Part shown: positions 1 through 8,698 of the stretch, one piece after another | How positions within the stretch are numbered: position 1 is the stretch's first letter | Layout: every line of letters starts with the position of its first letter | NCBI GenBank assembly: GCA_018609825.1 | Contig: JAHEOA010000173.1 | Span: forward strand, 1-42,419 | Direction of reading: 5' to 3' | Source: Candidatus Bipolaricaulota bacterium | GTDB lineage: Bacteria > Bipolaricaulota > Bipolaricaulia > RBG-16-55-9 | Length of the DNA stretch: 42,419 nt | Program-made: the position numbers and the translations under genes | The notes under the pieces: generated by a model | Databases searched by the model: none | Told to the model about the DNA's origin: nothing | What the model saw: only the letters and a program-made list of their open reading frames with translations

Positions 1-1013
1 AGGCCCTGAGCTCGGCCGACTTCGCGCATCCGCTCTCGCCTCGGGAGTCGACCCCGCTCGACGTCGGGGTCGTCGGCGCCGGCCCGGCGGGCCTGGCCTG
101 CGCGGCGGAGCTGGCCAAGCTCGGCCACGACGCCACGATCTACGAGCGGCGCGAGACGCCCGGCGGCCTCGTGCCGACGGCCATCGCCCCCTATAAACAA
201 CAGATCGACCCGTTGCCACAAGAGACCGAACTGATCCAGCGGCTGGGCGCCACCGTCCGTTGGGGGGTGTCGGTCGGCGACGACGTGCCGCTGTCGGAGC
301 TGGAGCATGCCCATGACGCGCTCTTCCTCGGCGCGGGCCTCGCCGGGGACGTGGAGCCGCCCCTGGAGGGCTCCCACATGGAGGGCGTCTGGCGCTCGCT
401 CGAGTTCATCGAGGAGTTGAAGCTAGGCACGCCGCCCGAGATCGGCGACGACGTTGTGATCCTTGGCGGCGGCAACACCGCCATCGACGTCGCCCGCGAA
501 GCGATCCGCATGGGAGCGCGTAACGTGACGGTGCTGTATCGGCGCACGGTCAACGAGATGCCCGCGTTCCGGCATGAGGTCGAGGCCGCGCGCCGCGAGG
601 GCGTCCACTTCCAGTGGCTCGTCGCCCCCGAGCGGGTCGTCGGCGACCTGCGCGTTGAGGGCGTCGAATGCGTCTACACGCGGCTCGAGTCCAGCCCCGG
701 TGGCGGGCGGCCCAAGCCCGTCAAGGTGGATGGGACCGACTTCACGGTTCCCGCCGACACCGTCGTGTTGGCGCTCGGCCAGCGCAAGCGGACCGACCTT
801 TTCAACCAGATCAAGGGACTCGAACTGACCAACGATCTCGTGGCTGTCGATGCAGAGTTCCGCACGAGCAACCCGCGGGTCTTCGCCGGGGGCGACTGCA
901 CCAACGGCGGCGCAACGGTCGTGGAAGCCATCGCCCACGGGGTGACGGCCGCTCGGGCGATCGACGAGCAGATTGAGCCGACCGGCGCCGAAGGAGTGGA
1001 TACCGATGCTTGA
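1..1013 (+). CDS. GltD/NfnB-like NAD(P)H:ferredoxin-type flavoprotein, 5' end missing
   Basis: The reading frame is open from base 3, so the gene begins before the window. The visible part starts just before an FAD-binding GxGPAG motif (VVGAGPAGLACAAELAKLG) and carries a second dinucleotide fold (LGGGNTAIDVAREA) followed by YRRT, the arginine pair that suits an NADPH phosphate in GltD/NfnB relatives. It ends with the GGDCTNGGATVVEA flavin motif of the GltD family. The N-terminal Fe-S domain usual in this family would lie upstream and cannot be seen. It overlaps the next gene by 8 bases (ATG at 1006) and opens a pyruvate oxidoreductase operon. It therefore probably passes electrons between NAD(P)H and the Fe-S clusters of that enzyme. 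The family is clear; the partner is inferred from position. Confidence 0.85.
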   Translation, partial: ALSSADFAHPLSPRESTPLDVGVVGAGPAGLACAAELAKLGHDATIYERRETPGGLVPTAIAPYKQQIDPLPQETELIQRLGATVRWGVSVGDDVPLSELEHAHDALFLGAGLAGDVEPPLEGSHMEGVWRSLEFIEELKLGTPPEIGDDVVILGGGNTAIDVAREAIRMGARNVTVLYRRTVNEMPAFRHEVEAARREGVHFQWLVAPERVVGDLRVEGVECVYTRLESSPGGGRPKPVKVDGTDFTVPADTVVLALGQRKRTDLFNQIKGLELTNDLVAVDAEFRTSNPRVFAGGDCTNGGATVVEAIAHGVTAARAIDEQIEPTGAEGVDTDA

Positions 1014-1905
1014 GATTCGTTGGCACGGACGCGGCGGTCAGGGCGCGATCACGGTATCGAAGATCCTGGCGATGGGGGCGCTGCACTGTGGCAGATTCGC
1101 GCAGGCGTTCCCCGAATACGGCCCGGAGCGCGGCGGCGCGCCCGTGAAGGCGTTCAACCGGCTGGATGACGACCAGATCGTGGTGCACTCCGGCGTCTAC
1201 GAGCCCGACATCGCCGTCGTCATCGACGAGACGCTGCTCGACGCCGAGGACGTCACGGGCGGGCTCAAGCCGAACGGGAAACTGATCCTCAACACGACCA
1301 AGCCCCCGAGCGAGATCCGCGATTTGACCCAGTTCCAGGGGGAGATCATCACGCTCGACGCGGAAACGATAGCTGAAGCGACGGGCTGCGGCTTCGCCAA
1401 CGTGCCGACGCTCGGCGCCGTGGCGGGCCAGATCGAGATCCTGACGGGTGAGGCCATGGAGGGCGCGCTGCGCCAGTTCCTCGGGGCCAAACTCGGCGAT
1501 GAGGTCATCGACAAGAACCTCGACGCCCTCCGCCAGGGCGCCGAGCGGATCGAGACGCTCCCCGCCGACGAGCGCCCGTCTGTGGCGGTCGACGTCGCGG
1601 AGGACGGCGCGGAGGCGGACGAGTTGCCGCCGTACCAGGAACTGTTGCCCGGGGCGGTCGTGACCGAAGCCAACCGCGAGCGCCGCGAGACGGGCGGTTG
1701 GCGCAATGACAAACCCGTCTTCGACGAGGCGACTTGCGTCAACTGTCTCTTGTGTTGGGTCCACTGTCCCGAGCCCGCCATCATCACCGAGGGTCGGCTC
1801 ATGAGCGGGTTTGACCTGAGATTCTGCAAGGGTTGCGGGATCTGTGAGGCGGTCTGTCCGTCCGGCGCGATCTCCATGATTCCGGAAGGGAGTGCGACCT
1901 CATGA
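1006..1905 (+). CDS. porG: 2-oxoacid (pyruvate):ferredoxin oxidoreductase, gamma-delta fusion
   Basis: The first ~185 residues of this 299-aa protein are the gamma subunit fold, starting MLEIRWHGRGGQGAITVSKI, the usual PorG opening. The C-terminus is a two-cluster ferredoxin equal to PorD, with CVNCLLCWVHCP and CKGCGICEAVCP. Gamma and delta, often separate genes, are thus one polypeptide. The ATG at 1006 is chosen because AAGGAG lies at 991-996 and the family motif begins at once. The stop overlaps porA by 4 bases (ATGA). In the enzyme, gamma helps close the CoA site and delta carries electrons from the TPP site to external acceptors. The pyruvate assignment rests on the beta subunit next door. 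The second copy downstream carries its PorD on a different protein. Confidence 0.92.
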   Translation: MLEIRWHGRGGQGAITVSKILAMGALHCGRFAQAFPEYGPERGGAPVKAFNRLDDDQIVVHSGVYEPDIAVVIDETLLDAEDVTGGLKPNGKLILNTTKPPSEIRDLTQFQGEIITLDAETIAEATGCGFANVPTLGAVAGQIEILTGEAMEGALRQFLGAKLGDEVIDKNLDALRQGAERIETLPADERPSVAVDVAEDGAEADELPPYQELLPGAVVTEANRERRETGGWRNDKPVFDEATCVNCLLCWVHCPEPAIITEGRLMSGFDLRFCKGCGICEAVCPSGAISMIPEGSATS

Positions 1906-3095
1906 GCGTCGCGATCGATCTCAAGCGAGCCGAACTGCTGACGGGCGCCCAGGGCGTCGCCAACGCGATGCGCCAGATCGAGCCCGACGTCGTTCCCGTC
2001 TATCCCATCACGCCCCAGACGCCCATCATCGAGACGTTCAGCCAGATGGTGGCCGACGGCCTGAGCGACACCGAGATCATCAACGTTGAATCCGAACACT
2101 CCGCGATGAGCGCGGCGGTGGGCGCATCGACCGCCGGCGCACGCGTGATGACCGCGACGGCCTCCCAAGGGCTTGCCCTGATGATCGAGGTCGTCTACAT
2201 CGCCGCGTCAATGCGCTGCCCTATCGTCATGCCCATCGGCAACCGGGCGCTGTCGGGGCCGATCAACATCCACGCCGACCACTCTGACGCCATGCTCGCC
2301 CGGGACTCGGGCGTGCTCCAGGTGTTCGCGGAGAACGTCCAAGAGGCCTACGACTACACCCTGATGGCGACCCGACTGGCCGAGAACGAGCACATCCTGC
2401 TGCCCGTCTTCGTCAACCTCGATGGCTTCACGCTGACGCACTCGGCTGAAGCCGCCAGTCTCCTGGACGACGAGACCGCCAAGGCCTTCGTCGGCCATTA
2501 TCGTCCCCAGTATCCGCTGCTGGATGTCAAGCATCCGTCGTCGCAGGGCCCGTTCGACATGCCGGACTACTACTACGAGCACAAGCTCCAGCAGGACATC
2601 GCCATCCGCCAGGGCCTTGACGTCTTCCTCGACGTCCAGGAGGCCTACGAGGACGCCACCGGACGGTCGTATCGCGGCTACTACGAGGGCTATGGCCTGG
2701 AGGACGCCGACTACGTCCTCGTGGCGCTCGGCTCCACGGCCGGCACCGCCAAGCCCGTCGTCGATCGACTGAGGGAACGCGGCCAGAAGGTCGGGCTGTT
2801 GAAGCCGTGGCTGTTCCGCCCGTTCCCGCAGAAGGCGATCGTCGAGGCGCTGAGTGGGGCCAAGGCGGTGGCGGTCCTCGATCGCGCGCTCTCGTTCGGA
2901 AGTTCGGGCCCGCTCTACGCGGAGATCACGGCCGCTCTGGCGGCCCAGGGCGGCGAGATGCCGGCCCTGCACAACTTCAACTACGGCCTGGGCGGCCGCG
3001 ACGTGACGCCGCAGCAGCTGGAGTCGGCCCTGCGGTCGATTCAAGATCCTGACCTGCCGCGCACCATGCACTATCTGGGAGTGAGACAGCGATGA
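1902..3095 (+). CDS. porA: Pyruvate:ferredoxin oxidoreductase, alpha subunit (copy 1)
   Basis: This is a 397-aa protein, the normal PorA length. It begins with the alpha-subunit pattern of a glycine-rich N-terminus and VYPITPQTPIIE, followed by VESEHSAMSAAVGAS and TATASQGLALM, which form the pyrimidine-binding half of the TPP site. The central segment GNRALSGPINIHADHSDAMLARD is typical of pyruvate-type PorA. The C-terminal domain has LKPWLFRPFP and the GLGGRDVTP ending seen in PorA. It overlaps both neighbours by ATGA, which suggests translational coupling and equal dosage. It acts in the cytoplasm with porG and porB to interconvert pyruvate plus CoA with acetyl-CoA, CO2 and reduced ferredoxin. 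The direction in this cell is not shown by sequence. Confidence 0.93.
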   Translation: MSVAIDLKRAELLTGAQGVANAMRQIEPDVVPVYPITPQTPIIETFSQMVADGLSDTEIINVESEHSAMSAAVGASTAGARVMTATASQGLALMIEVVYIAASMRCPIVMPIGNRALSGPINIHADHSDAMLARDSGVLQVFAENVQEAYDYTLMATRLAENEHILLPVFVNLDGFTLTHSAEAASLLDDETAKAFVGHYRPQYPLLDVKHPSSQGPFDMPDYYYEHKLQQDIAIRQGLDVFLDVQEAYEDATGRSYRGYYEGYGLEDADYVLVALGSTAGTAKPVVDRLRERGQKVGLLKPWLFRPFPQKAIVEALSGAKAVAVLDRALSFGSSGPLYAEITAALAAQGGEMPALHNFNYGLGGRDVTPQQLESALRSIQDPDLPRTMHYLGVRQR

Positions 3096-4042
3096 AGACG
3101 CTCAAAACGCTGAACCGAAACGAGGAACGGGAGAAGCGATTCCAGGGCGGCCACTCGCTCTGCGCCGGCTGTGGCATTCCGCCCGTCGTCCGGACCGTTC
3201 TGAACGCCATCGACGAGCCCGTGGCCGTGATCAACGCCACGGGCTGTTTGGAGGTCGCCACGACCCGCTATCCAACCAGCGCCTGGAACGTGCCCTGGCT
3301 GCACGTGGCGTTCGAGAACGCCGGCGCCGCCGCCAGTGGCGTCGAGACCGCCTACCGGGTCTTGAAGCGCAAGGGCCAAACGGATGTGCCCGAGGAGATG
3401 CGCTTCGTCGCCTTCGGAGGCGACGGCGGGACGTATGACATCGGCCTGCAATCGCTGTCGGGCGCGCTGGAGCGCGGGCATCGGTTCACCTACATCTGCT
3501 ACGACAACGAGGCCTACATGAACACGGGGAACCAGCGCAGCGGCGCCACGCCCCCCTTCGCCAACACGACGACCAGTCCCGTGGGTGACGAGAGCCTCGG
3601 CAAACTCCAGCGGCGCAAGGACCTCACCGACATCGCCATCGCCCACCACGTCCCCTATGTGGCGCAAGCGTCGCTGTCGCACTGGCAGGATCTCGTCCGA
3701 AAGGTCGAGCAGGCCATGCGCGTCGACGGGCCGAGCTTTCTGAACGTCCTGGCGCCCTGCCAGCGCGGCTGGGGCTTCGACCCGAGCCAGACCCCGGAGA
3801 TCGCCCGCCTGGCCGTGGAGACCCGCTTTTGGCCACTCTACGAGGTGATCGACGGGGAGTTTTGGCTCAACTACGCCCCGGAGGACCCTGAACCGATTGA
3901 GGCCTGGCTCAAGCCGCAGAAGCGCTTTAAGCACCTCTTTGAGGAGGGGAACCGCCAGCACGTCAAGGCCTTCCAACGACAGGTCGACGAGGACTGGGAG
4001 CGCATCGTCGCCAAGTGCGGGGACCGATACCTGGAAGTGTAG
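3092..4042 (+). CDS. porB: Pyruvate:ferredoxin oxidoreductase, beta subunit (copy 1)
   Basis: This 316-aa protein carries the TPP-diphosphate half site. GGDGGTYDIGLQSLSGALE followed by CYDNEAYMNTGNQRSGATP is the metal and diphosphate signature, and this exact form is characteristic of pyruvate synthase PorB. The N-terminal CAGCG and the later CLEVATTRYP supply cluster-binding cysteines. It starts inside the porA stop (ATGA) and is the last gene of the first set. After it, 52 bases precede the second porG, with a new Shine-Dalgarno but no obvious terminator, so the two sets may share a transcript. It is moderately diverged from the second PorB, including a different segment after the TPP loop (PPFANTTTSPVGDE), so the two enzymes may differ in substrate or direction. 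Confidence 0.93.
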   Translation: MKTLKTLNRNEEREKRFQGGHSLCAGCGIPPVVRTVLNAIDEPVAVINATGCLEVATTRYPTSAWNVPWLHVAFENAGAAASGVETAYRVLKRKGQTDVPEEMRFVAFGGDGGTYDIGLQSLSGALERGHRFTYICYDNEAYMNTGNQRSGATPPFANTTTSPVGDESLGKLQRRKDLTDIAIAHHVPYVAQASLSHWQDLVRKVEQAMRVDGPSFLNVLAPCQRGWGFDPSQTPEIARLAVETRFWPLYEVIDGEFWLNYAPEDPEPIEAWLKPQKRFKHLFEEGNRQHVKAFQRQVDEDWERIVAKCGDRYLEV

Positions 4043-4094
4043 CCGGCAACGCTCGGTCTCCCGAGCGGAGACCGACGCGAGTGAGGAGGTTCGT

Positions 4095-4685
4095 ATGATC
4101 GAAATCCGATGTCACGGACGGGGCGGCCAGGGCGCGGTCATCGCCTCCAAGGCGCTCGCCTCGGCCGCGTTCCACGAGGGGCGGTCGGTCCAGTCGTTTC
4201 CCGCGTTCGGCGTGGAGCGGCGCGGCGCGCCGGTGATGGCGTTCACCCGGATCGACGACAAGCCGATCCGCGTGCGCTCGCAGATCTATCAGCCCGATCA
4301 CCTGATCGTCCTGGACGCCACCCTCATCGAAACCGTCGACGTCACCACGGGCCTGAAGCGCGAGGGGCTGATCGTGCTCAACAGCGAGCGGCCTCCGGCG
4401 GACTTCGGCCGTCTGGGACGCTTCCGGGTCGCCACCGTCGATGCCGCTCATGTTGCCGTCGAGCACGGCCTGGGCACGCGCCAACAGCCGATCGTCAACA
4501 CGGCGATCCTGGGGGCATACGCCCAAGCGAGCGGCGCCGTCGGGCTGGACGCGATCCTGACGGCCATTGCGGAGGCGGTGCCGTCCGGCACGGAGGCCAA
4601 CCAGGCGGCCGCGCGCGAGGCTTATCAGTCCGTTCGTGGGCCAGAGCTCGTAGAAACGCCATTGGAGACGGGGAGTCCATCATGA
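4095..4685 (+). CDS. porG: 2-oxoacid (pyruvate):ferredoxin oxidoreductase, gamma subunit (copy 2)
   Basis: This 196-aa protein is a stand-alone gamma subunit. It begins MIEIRCHGRGGQGAVIASKA and keeps SFPAFGVERRGAPVMAFTRI, the conserved PorG core. There is no ferredoxin tail, unlike the copy at 1006. The ATG at 4095 is set by the Shine-Dalgarno GAGGAGGT at 4082-4090 and by alignment with the family start; the frame extends upstream only as non-family sequence. Its stop overlaps the next gene by ATGA. It opens the second pyruvate oxidoreductase set, whose ferredoxin domain is instead fused to the C-terminus of the following flavoprotein. Confidence 0.92.
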   Translation: MIEIRCHGRGGQGAVIASKALASAAFHEGRSVQSFPAFGVERRGAPVMAFTRIDDKPIRVRSQIYQPDHLIVLDATLIETVDVTTGLKREGLIVLNSERPPADFGRLGRFRVATVDAAHVAVEHGLGTRQQPIVNTAILGAYAQASGAVGLDAILTAIAEAVPSGTEANQAAAREAYQSVRGPELVETPLETGSPS

Positions 4686-6442
4686 GCGACGCAACCCAAC
4701 CGAATGGCATGCCGTTGATGCCCATGACCACGGGCAACACCCGAGGGACCAAGACCGGTTCCTGGCGCTTCCTGCGACCCATCTACAGCGACGCCACGGC
4801 GGCCTGCCGCGAGGGATGCCCCAACGTTAACGACGTTCAATCAGCGATGCGACTGTTGGCGGACGGCGATCTCGAACGCGCGTGGGAATCCCTTATCTGG
4901 GAGAATCCGTTCCCGGCGATCACGGGCCGCGTCTGCCATCATCCCTGCGAGGACGCCTGCAACCGCGCCAAGTTCGACGACGCGCTCGGGATCCACTCCG
5001 TCGAGCGCTTCCTCGGCGATCATGCGCTGCGCGAGGCCAAGCGCGTGCCCAAGCTGCGCGAGTTCCAGTCCACCTCCATTGCTGTGATCGGGGCCGGTCC
5101 CGCGGGATTGGCCTGTGCCTATCACCTGGCGCGGCTCGGCCACGGCGTGACGATCTATGAGGCGGACGGGGAACCCGGCGGCGTGCTGCGCTACGGCATT
5201 CCCAACTATCGCCTCCCGAAGGACATCCTCGAGGGCGAGATCGAGCGCGTGCTGGATTTGGGCGTTCGTCTCGTCACGGACACTCGATTGGGCGAGGATC
5301 TCCAATGGGACGAACTGACCGACTTCGACGCGACGTTTATCGCCACCGGCCTGGAGCAAAGCCGGCCGCTCGACGTGCCCGGTGACGGTCTCGAGGGCGT
5401 CCACGATGGCCTCGAGTTTCTGCGGACGCTCAACACGGGCGGCACGATCGACGTCGGCGAGCGCGTGGCCGTGGTCGGCGGCGGCAACACGGCCATGGAC
5501 GTGGCCCGCTCCGCGCGACGACTTGGTGCCGAGGTCGACGTCTTCTATCGCCGGTCTCAGGACGAGATGCCGGCGATTGCCGACGAGATCGAGGAGGCCG
5601 CCGAAGAAGGGGTCGAGATCCACACGCTGCTGAGTCCCGTGGCCATCCACGGCGACGATCGGGTCGCGTCGATCGAACTCGTCCGCATGCGGCTCGGCGA
5701 GCCCGACGAGAGCGGCCGTCGCCGCCCCATCCCCATCGAGGGCGACACGCTGACCCGCCCGATCGACAGCGTCATTACCGCCATCGGCGAGCAGCCGGAT
5801 TTCTCATTCATGCCCGAGACCCTCGAGACGACTCCGAACGTGATCACGGTCGACGACGTGGGTCGGACGCGCGATCCGAGTGTCTGGGCCGGCGGCGACG
5901 TGGTGGAGCAACCCCACACCGTCGTCGACGCGCTCGCCAGCGGCAAGCGCGCCGCCATGGCGATCGACCGGATGGTCGACGGCGTCGACCCGAGCACCAT
6001 CCGCGAGGACGCCCGTCTCGGGCGTGCGGACGGCCTCTCGATGCGTCGCTACGTTCAAGGTCATGCCTCGGGCCTCGACCCGGAACGGGTCGTGGAGTAC
6101 GACGAGGTCAACCCGCACTACTTCCCGCACCGGGAACGGACGCCGACCACGAAACGGAACGGGTCGCACGACATGGCCGACGACTTTGAGGAGGTCGAGC
6201 TCGGCTTCATCGACTCGTTCGCCCAGCGCGAGGCCGATCGTTGCTTCAACTGCGGCACGTGCACCGAATGCGACAACTGTTTCGTGTTCTGCCCCGACTT
6301 CGCGGTGCTGCGCACCGACGACCCGGCACGGCCGTATCGCATCGACACTGACTACTGCAAGGGCTGCGGGATCTGTGCGCACGAGTGCCCGCGTGGGGCG
6401 ATCCGACTTGAACTGGAAGAGAAGGCGGTGTCGCAAGCATGA
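4682..6442 (+). CDS. GltD-like NAD(P)H flavoprotein fused to a PorD two-cluster ferredoxin
   Basis: The 586-aa protein has three parts. Residues ~40-115 are the N-terminal Fe-S domain of GltD/dihydropyrimidine dehydrogenase type, with C42, C46, C85, C89 and C93. Residues ~130-470 are the FAD and NAD(P)H domains, with AVIGAGPAGLACA near 134-146, VVGGGNTAMDVARSARRLGA, then FYRRS and a final AGGDVV flavin motif. The last ~75 residues are a ferredoxin with CFNCGTCTECDNCFVFCP and CKGCGICAHECP, equivalent to PorD. A linker of about 50 residues joins it to the flavoprotein. The gene lies between porG and porA with ATGA overlaps on both sides. The layout implies that NAD(P)H is wired directly to a pyruvate oxidoreductase. 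The coupling is inference; the domain order is visible. Confidence 0.9.
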   Translation: MSDATQPNGMPLMPMTTGNTRGTKTGSWRFLRPIYSDATAACREGCPNVNDVQSAMRLLADGDLERAWESLIWENPFPAITGRVCHHPCEDACNRAKFDDALGIHSVERFLGDHALREAKRVPKLREFQSTSIAVIGAGPAGLACAYHLARLGHGVTIYEADGEPGGVLRYGIPNYRLPKDILEGEIERVLDLGVRLVTDTRLGEDLQWDELTDFDATFIATGLEQSRPLDVPGDGLEGVHDGLEFLRTLNTGGTIDVGERVAVVGGGNTAMDVARSARRLGAEVDVFYRRSQDEMPAIADEIEEAAEEGVEIHTLLSPVAIHGDDRVASIELVRMRLGEPDESGRRRPIPIEGDTLTRPIDSVITAIGEQPDFSFMPETLETTPNVITVDDVGRTRDPSVWAGGDVVEQPHTVVDALASGKRAAMAIDRMVDGVDPSTIREDARLGRADGLSMRRYVQGHASGLDPERVVEYDEVNPHYFPHRERTPTTKRNGSHDMADDFEEVELGFIDSFAQREADRCFNCGTCTECDNCFVFCPDFAVLRTDDPARPYRIDTDYCKGCGICAHECPRGAIRLELEEKAVSQA

Positions 6443-7626
6443 AGCGCGTGATGATGGGCAACCATGCCGCCTCGATCGGCGCCCAGCTGGCGCACGTCGA
6501 CGTGATCGCGGCGTACCCCATTACGCCGCAGACGGGCATCGTCGAGGAGCTCGCTGAGCTCTGTGCCCACGGCGACCTCGATGCGGAGTTCGTCAAGGTC
6601 GAGTCGGAGCACTCGGCGATGGCCAGTTGCATCGGCGCCTCTGCGGGTGGATCGCGAGCGTTCACCGCGACCTCGTCGCAGGGCTTGGCGCTCATGCACG
6701 AGGTGCTCCACTGGGCCGCTGGGGCGCGGCTCCCGATCGTCATGGCCGAGGTCAATCGCGCCATGGCGCCGGCCTGGTCGATCTGGAGCGAGCAGACGGA
6801 CAGCCTCGCCCAGCGCGACACGGGCTGGTTGCAGCTCTACTGCGAGTCCAACCAGGAAGTGCTGGACACGACCATTCAGGCCTTCAAGATCGCCGAGCGC
6901 GTCAAGCTGCCGACGATGATCGTCTTGGACGCCTTCTTCCTCTCGCACACTTCCGAGGCCGTTGAGGTCCCCGAGCAAGCCGACGTCGACGCCTTCCTGC
7001 CGCCATACGATCCTGCCGTTCGCATGAACGTGGACGATCCGCACGCGTTTGGGTCGCTCGTCACGCCCGACGCCTACTACGAGTTTCGGCATAAGATCCA
7101 GCAGGGCTTCGACGAGGCCAAGGGCGCCATCGACGAGGTCGGCCACGAGTACGGGGAGCTCTTTGGGCGTTTCTACGGGCAGGTCGAGGCGTATCGCACC
7201 GACGACGCCGACGTCGTCCTCGCCACGGCCTCGACGATCACCAGCACGGCCCGCGACGTCGTCGACGAGCGCCGCGCACACGGCGAAAAGGTCGGTCTCT
7301 TCAAGATCCGCGCGTTCCGGCCGTTCCCCTTCGAAGCCGTCCGAGCGGCACTGCTCGGCGTCCCCAAGGTGGCCGTGGTCGATCGCAACCTGTCGTTCGG
7401 CCACCACGGCATCTTCCATGCCGAGCTGAAGAGCGCGCTCTACGGCCAGCCGGACGCGCCGACGGTCTTCGGCTGCGTGGCCGGCCTGGGCGGGCGTGAC
7501 ATCACGCCGGACACCATCCATCAAATCGTGGACATCGCCCAGACGAGCGACGAGCCGACGGAGGAACCCTATTGGATCGGCCTCAAGCAGGCCGAAGCCG
7601 TTGCCACGAACGGGAGGTCGCGATGA
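6439..7626 (+). CDS. porA: Pyruvate:ferredoxin oxidoreductase, alpha subunit (copy 2)
   Basis: The 395-aa protein starts MKRVMMGNHAASIGAQLAHV and has AAYPITPQTGIVEELAEL, VESEHSAMASCIGASAGG and TATSSQGLALMHE, the PorA half of the TPP site. VNRAMAPAWSIWSEQTDSLAQRD replaces the NRALSGPINIHADHSD segment of copy 1, so the substrate-side loop differs between the two enzymes. The end (FGCVAGLGGRDITPD) is conserved. It overlaps both neighbours by ATGA. It is a catalytic subunit of the second complex. The loop change makes it possible that this copy prefers another 2-oxoacid or the opposite direction, but the beta subunit still looks pyruvate-type. Confidence 0.92.
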   Translation: MKRVMMGNHAASIGAQLAHVDVIAAYPITPQTGIVEELAELCAHGDLDAEFVKVESEHSAMASCIGASAGGSRAFTATSSQGLALMHEVLHWAAGARLPIVMAEVNRAMAPAWSIWSEQTDSLAQRDTGWLQLYCESNQEVLDTTIQAFKIAERVKLPTMIVLDAFFLSHTSEAVEVPEQADVDAFLPPYDPAVRMNVDDPHAFGSLVTPDAYYEFRHKIQQGFDEAKGAIDEVGHEYGELFGRFYGQVEAYRTDDADVVLATASTITSTARDVVDERRAHGEKVGLFKIRAFRPFPFEAVRAALLGVPKVAVVDRNLSFGHHGIFHAELKSALYGQPDAPTVFGCVAGLGGRDITPDTIHQIVDIAQTSDEPTEEPYWIGLKQAEAVATNGRSR

Positions 7627-8540
7627 CGCCGACGGAAACGACCGCCAACGGACGGACGACGAACTTCCAAATCCCCGAGCGCGAACACATGCATCCGGGC
7701 CACCTGGCGTGTCCGGGCTGCGGGGCCAGCCTCGCGATGCGGCTGGCGCTGAAGGCGCTCGGCGAGCGGACCATGGTCGTGGTGCCCGCCTGTTGCTGGT
7801 CCATTATCGCCGGGCCGTATCCGACGTCGGCTGTGGACGTGCCGCTGTTCCACACGGCGTTCGAGACGGCCGCGGCCACGGCGTCGGGGCTCCGTGCCTC
7901 GCTGGCGACCCAGGGCCAGGATGATGTGACCGTGATGGCCTGGGCCGGCGACGGCGGCACGTTCGACATTGGCCTGCAGGCGCTCTCGGGCGCGGCCGAA
8001 CGGAATGAAGATATTCTCTACGTCTGCTACGACAACGAGGCCTACATGAACACCGGCATCCAGCGCAGCGGCGCGACCCCCGAGGGTGCCTGGACGACGA
8101 CGACGCCCGCGGGCGGGCTGAAGACGCGCCCCAAGAAGGACATCGTTCGTATCCTGGCGGCCCACGGCATTCCCTATATCGCCACCGCCAGCGTCGCCTA
8201 TCCTGACGATCTCATCGACAAATTCCAGAAGGCCCAAAAGATCCAGGGCACCAAGTTCATCCACCTGTTCTCGCCGTGCCCCCCGGGTTGGAAGATCGAC
8301 TCTGAGGAATCCATTGAGGTCGCGCGCTTGGCCGTGGACACGAAGGTGTTTCCGCTCTACGAGATCGCCGACGGCGAGCGCGTGGCGATCAACGTGGAGC
8401 CCAAGGGGCTGCCCGTGGGGGCGTACTTCCGTGCCCAGGGCCGCTTCCGCGATCTCGGCGACGAGGCCCTCGAGCACATTCAGGCCGACGTGGACAAGCG
8501 CTGGGCCCGGCTGAGCCGAGAGGCGGGCCGGGCGGACTGA
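7623..8540 (+). CDS. porB: Pyruvate:ferredoxin oxidoreductase, beta subunit (copy 2)
   Basis: The 305-aa protein has HLACPGCGASLAMRLALKAL at the N-terminus, with cluster cysteines, and WAGDGGTFDIGLQALSGAAE followed by CYDNEAYMNTGIQRSGATP, the pyruvate synthase beta signature. The following EGAWTTTTPAGG also matches ordinary PorB better than copy 1 does. The start at 7623 overlaps the porA stop (ATGA). It is the last gene of the eight-gene run and is followed by a strong hairpin at 8612-8646. It pairs with the preceding porA to form the TPP site of a heterotetramer in which PorG and the ferredoxin-flavoprotein fusion supply the other parts. Confidence 0.94.
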   Translation: MTPTETTANGRTTNFQIPEREHMHPGHLACPGCGASLAMRLALKALGERTMVVVPACCWSIIAGPYPTSAVDVPLFHTAFETAAATASGLRASLATQGQDDVTVMAWAGDGGTFDIGLQALSGAAERNEDILYVCYDNEAYMNTGIQRSGATPEGAWTTTTPAGGLKTRPKKDIVRILAAHGIPYIATASVAYPDDLIDKFQKAQKIQGTKFIHLFSPCPPGWKIDSEESIEVARLAVDTKVFPLYEIADGERVAINVEPKGLPVGAYFRAQGRFRDLGDEALEHIQADVDKRWARLSREAGRAD

Positions 8541-8611
8541 TCGACGGATCAATCGAGCGACAGGCCATACGCGCCGGACGGCGTCGCGAACTCTGTAAGC
8601 TGGCATGAGGA

Positions 8612-8646
8612 CGAGCCGGCGCCCAGGACCTCCGGGCGCCGGCTCG
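8612..8646. terminator. Strong GC hairpin between convergent genes, probable bidirectional terminator
   Basis: A perfect 13-bp inverted repeat (CGAGCCGGCGCCC at 8612-8624, complement at 8634-8646) encloses a 9-base loop. It lies 71 bases after the porB stop and 52 bases before the stop of the convergent dehydrogenase gene. No T-run follows on either strand, so it is not a classic intrinsic terminator, but the position and symmetry fit a shared stop or an RNA 3'-end stabiliser for both transcripts. Confidence 0.7.
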
Positions 8647-8698
8647 CAGTATCCAAAGGAGGGTTGCGGACGGGAGATCGGGGATGCCCGTCAGCGCG

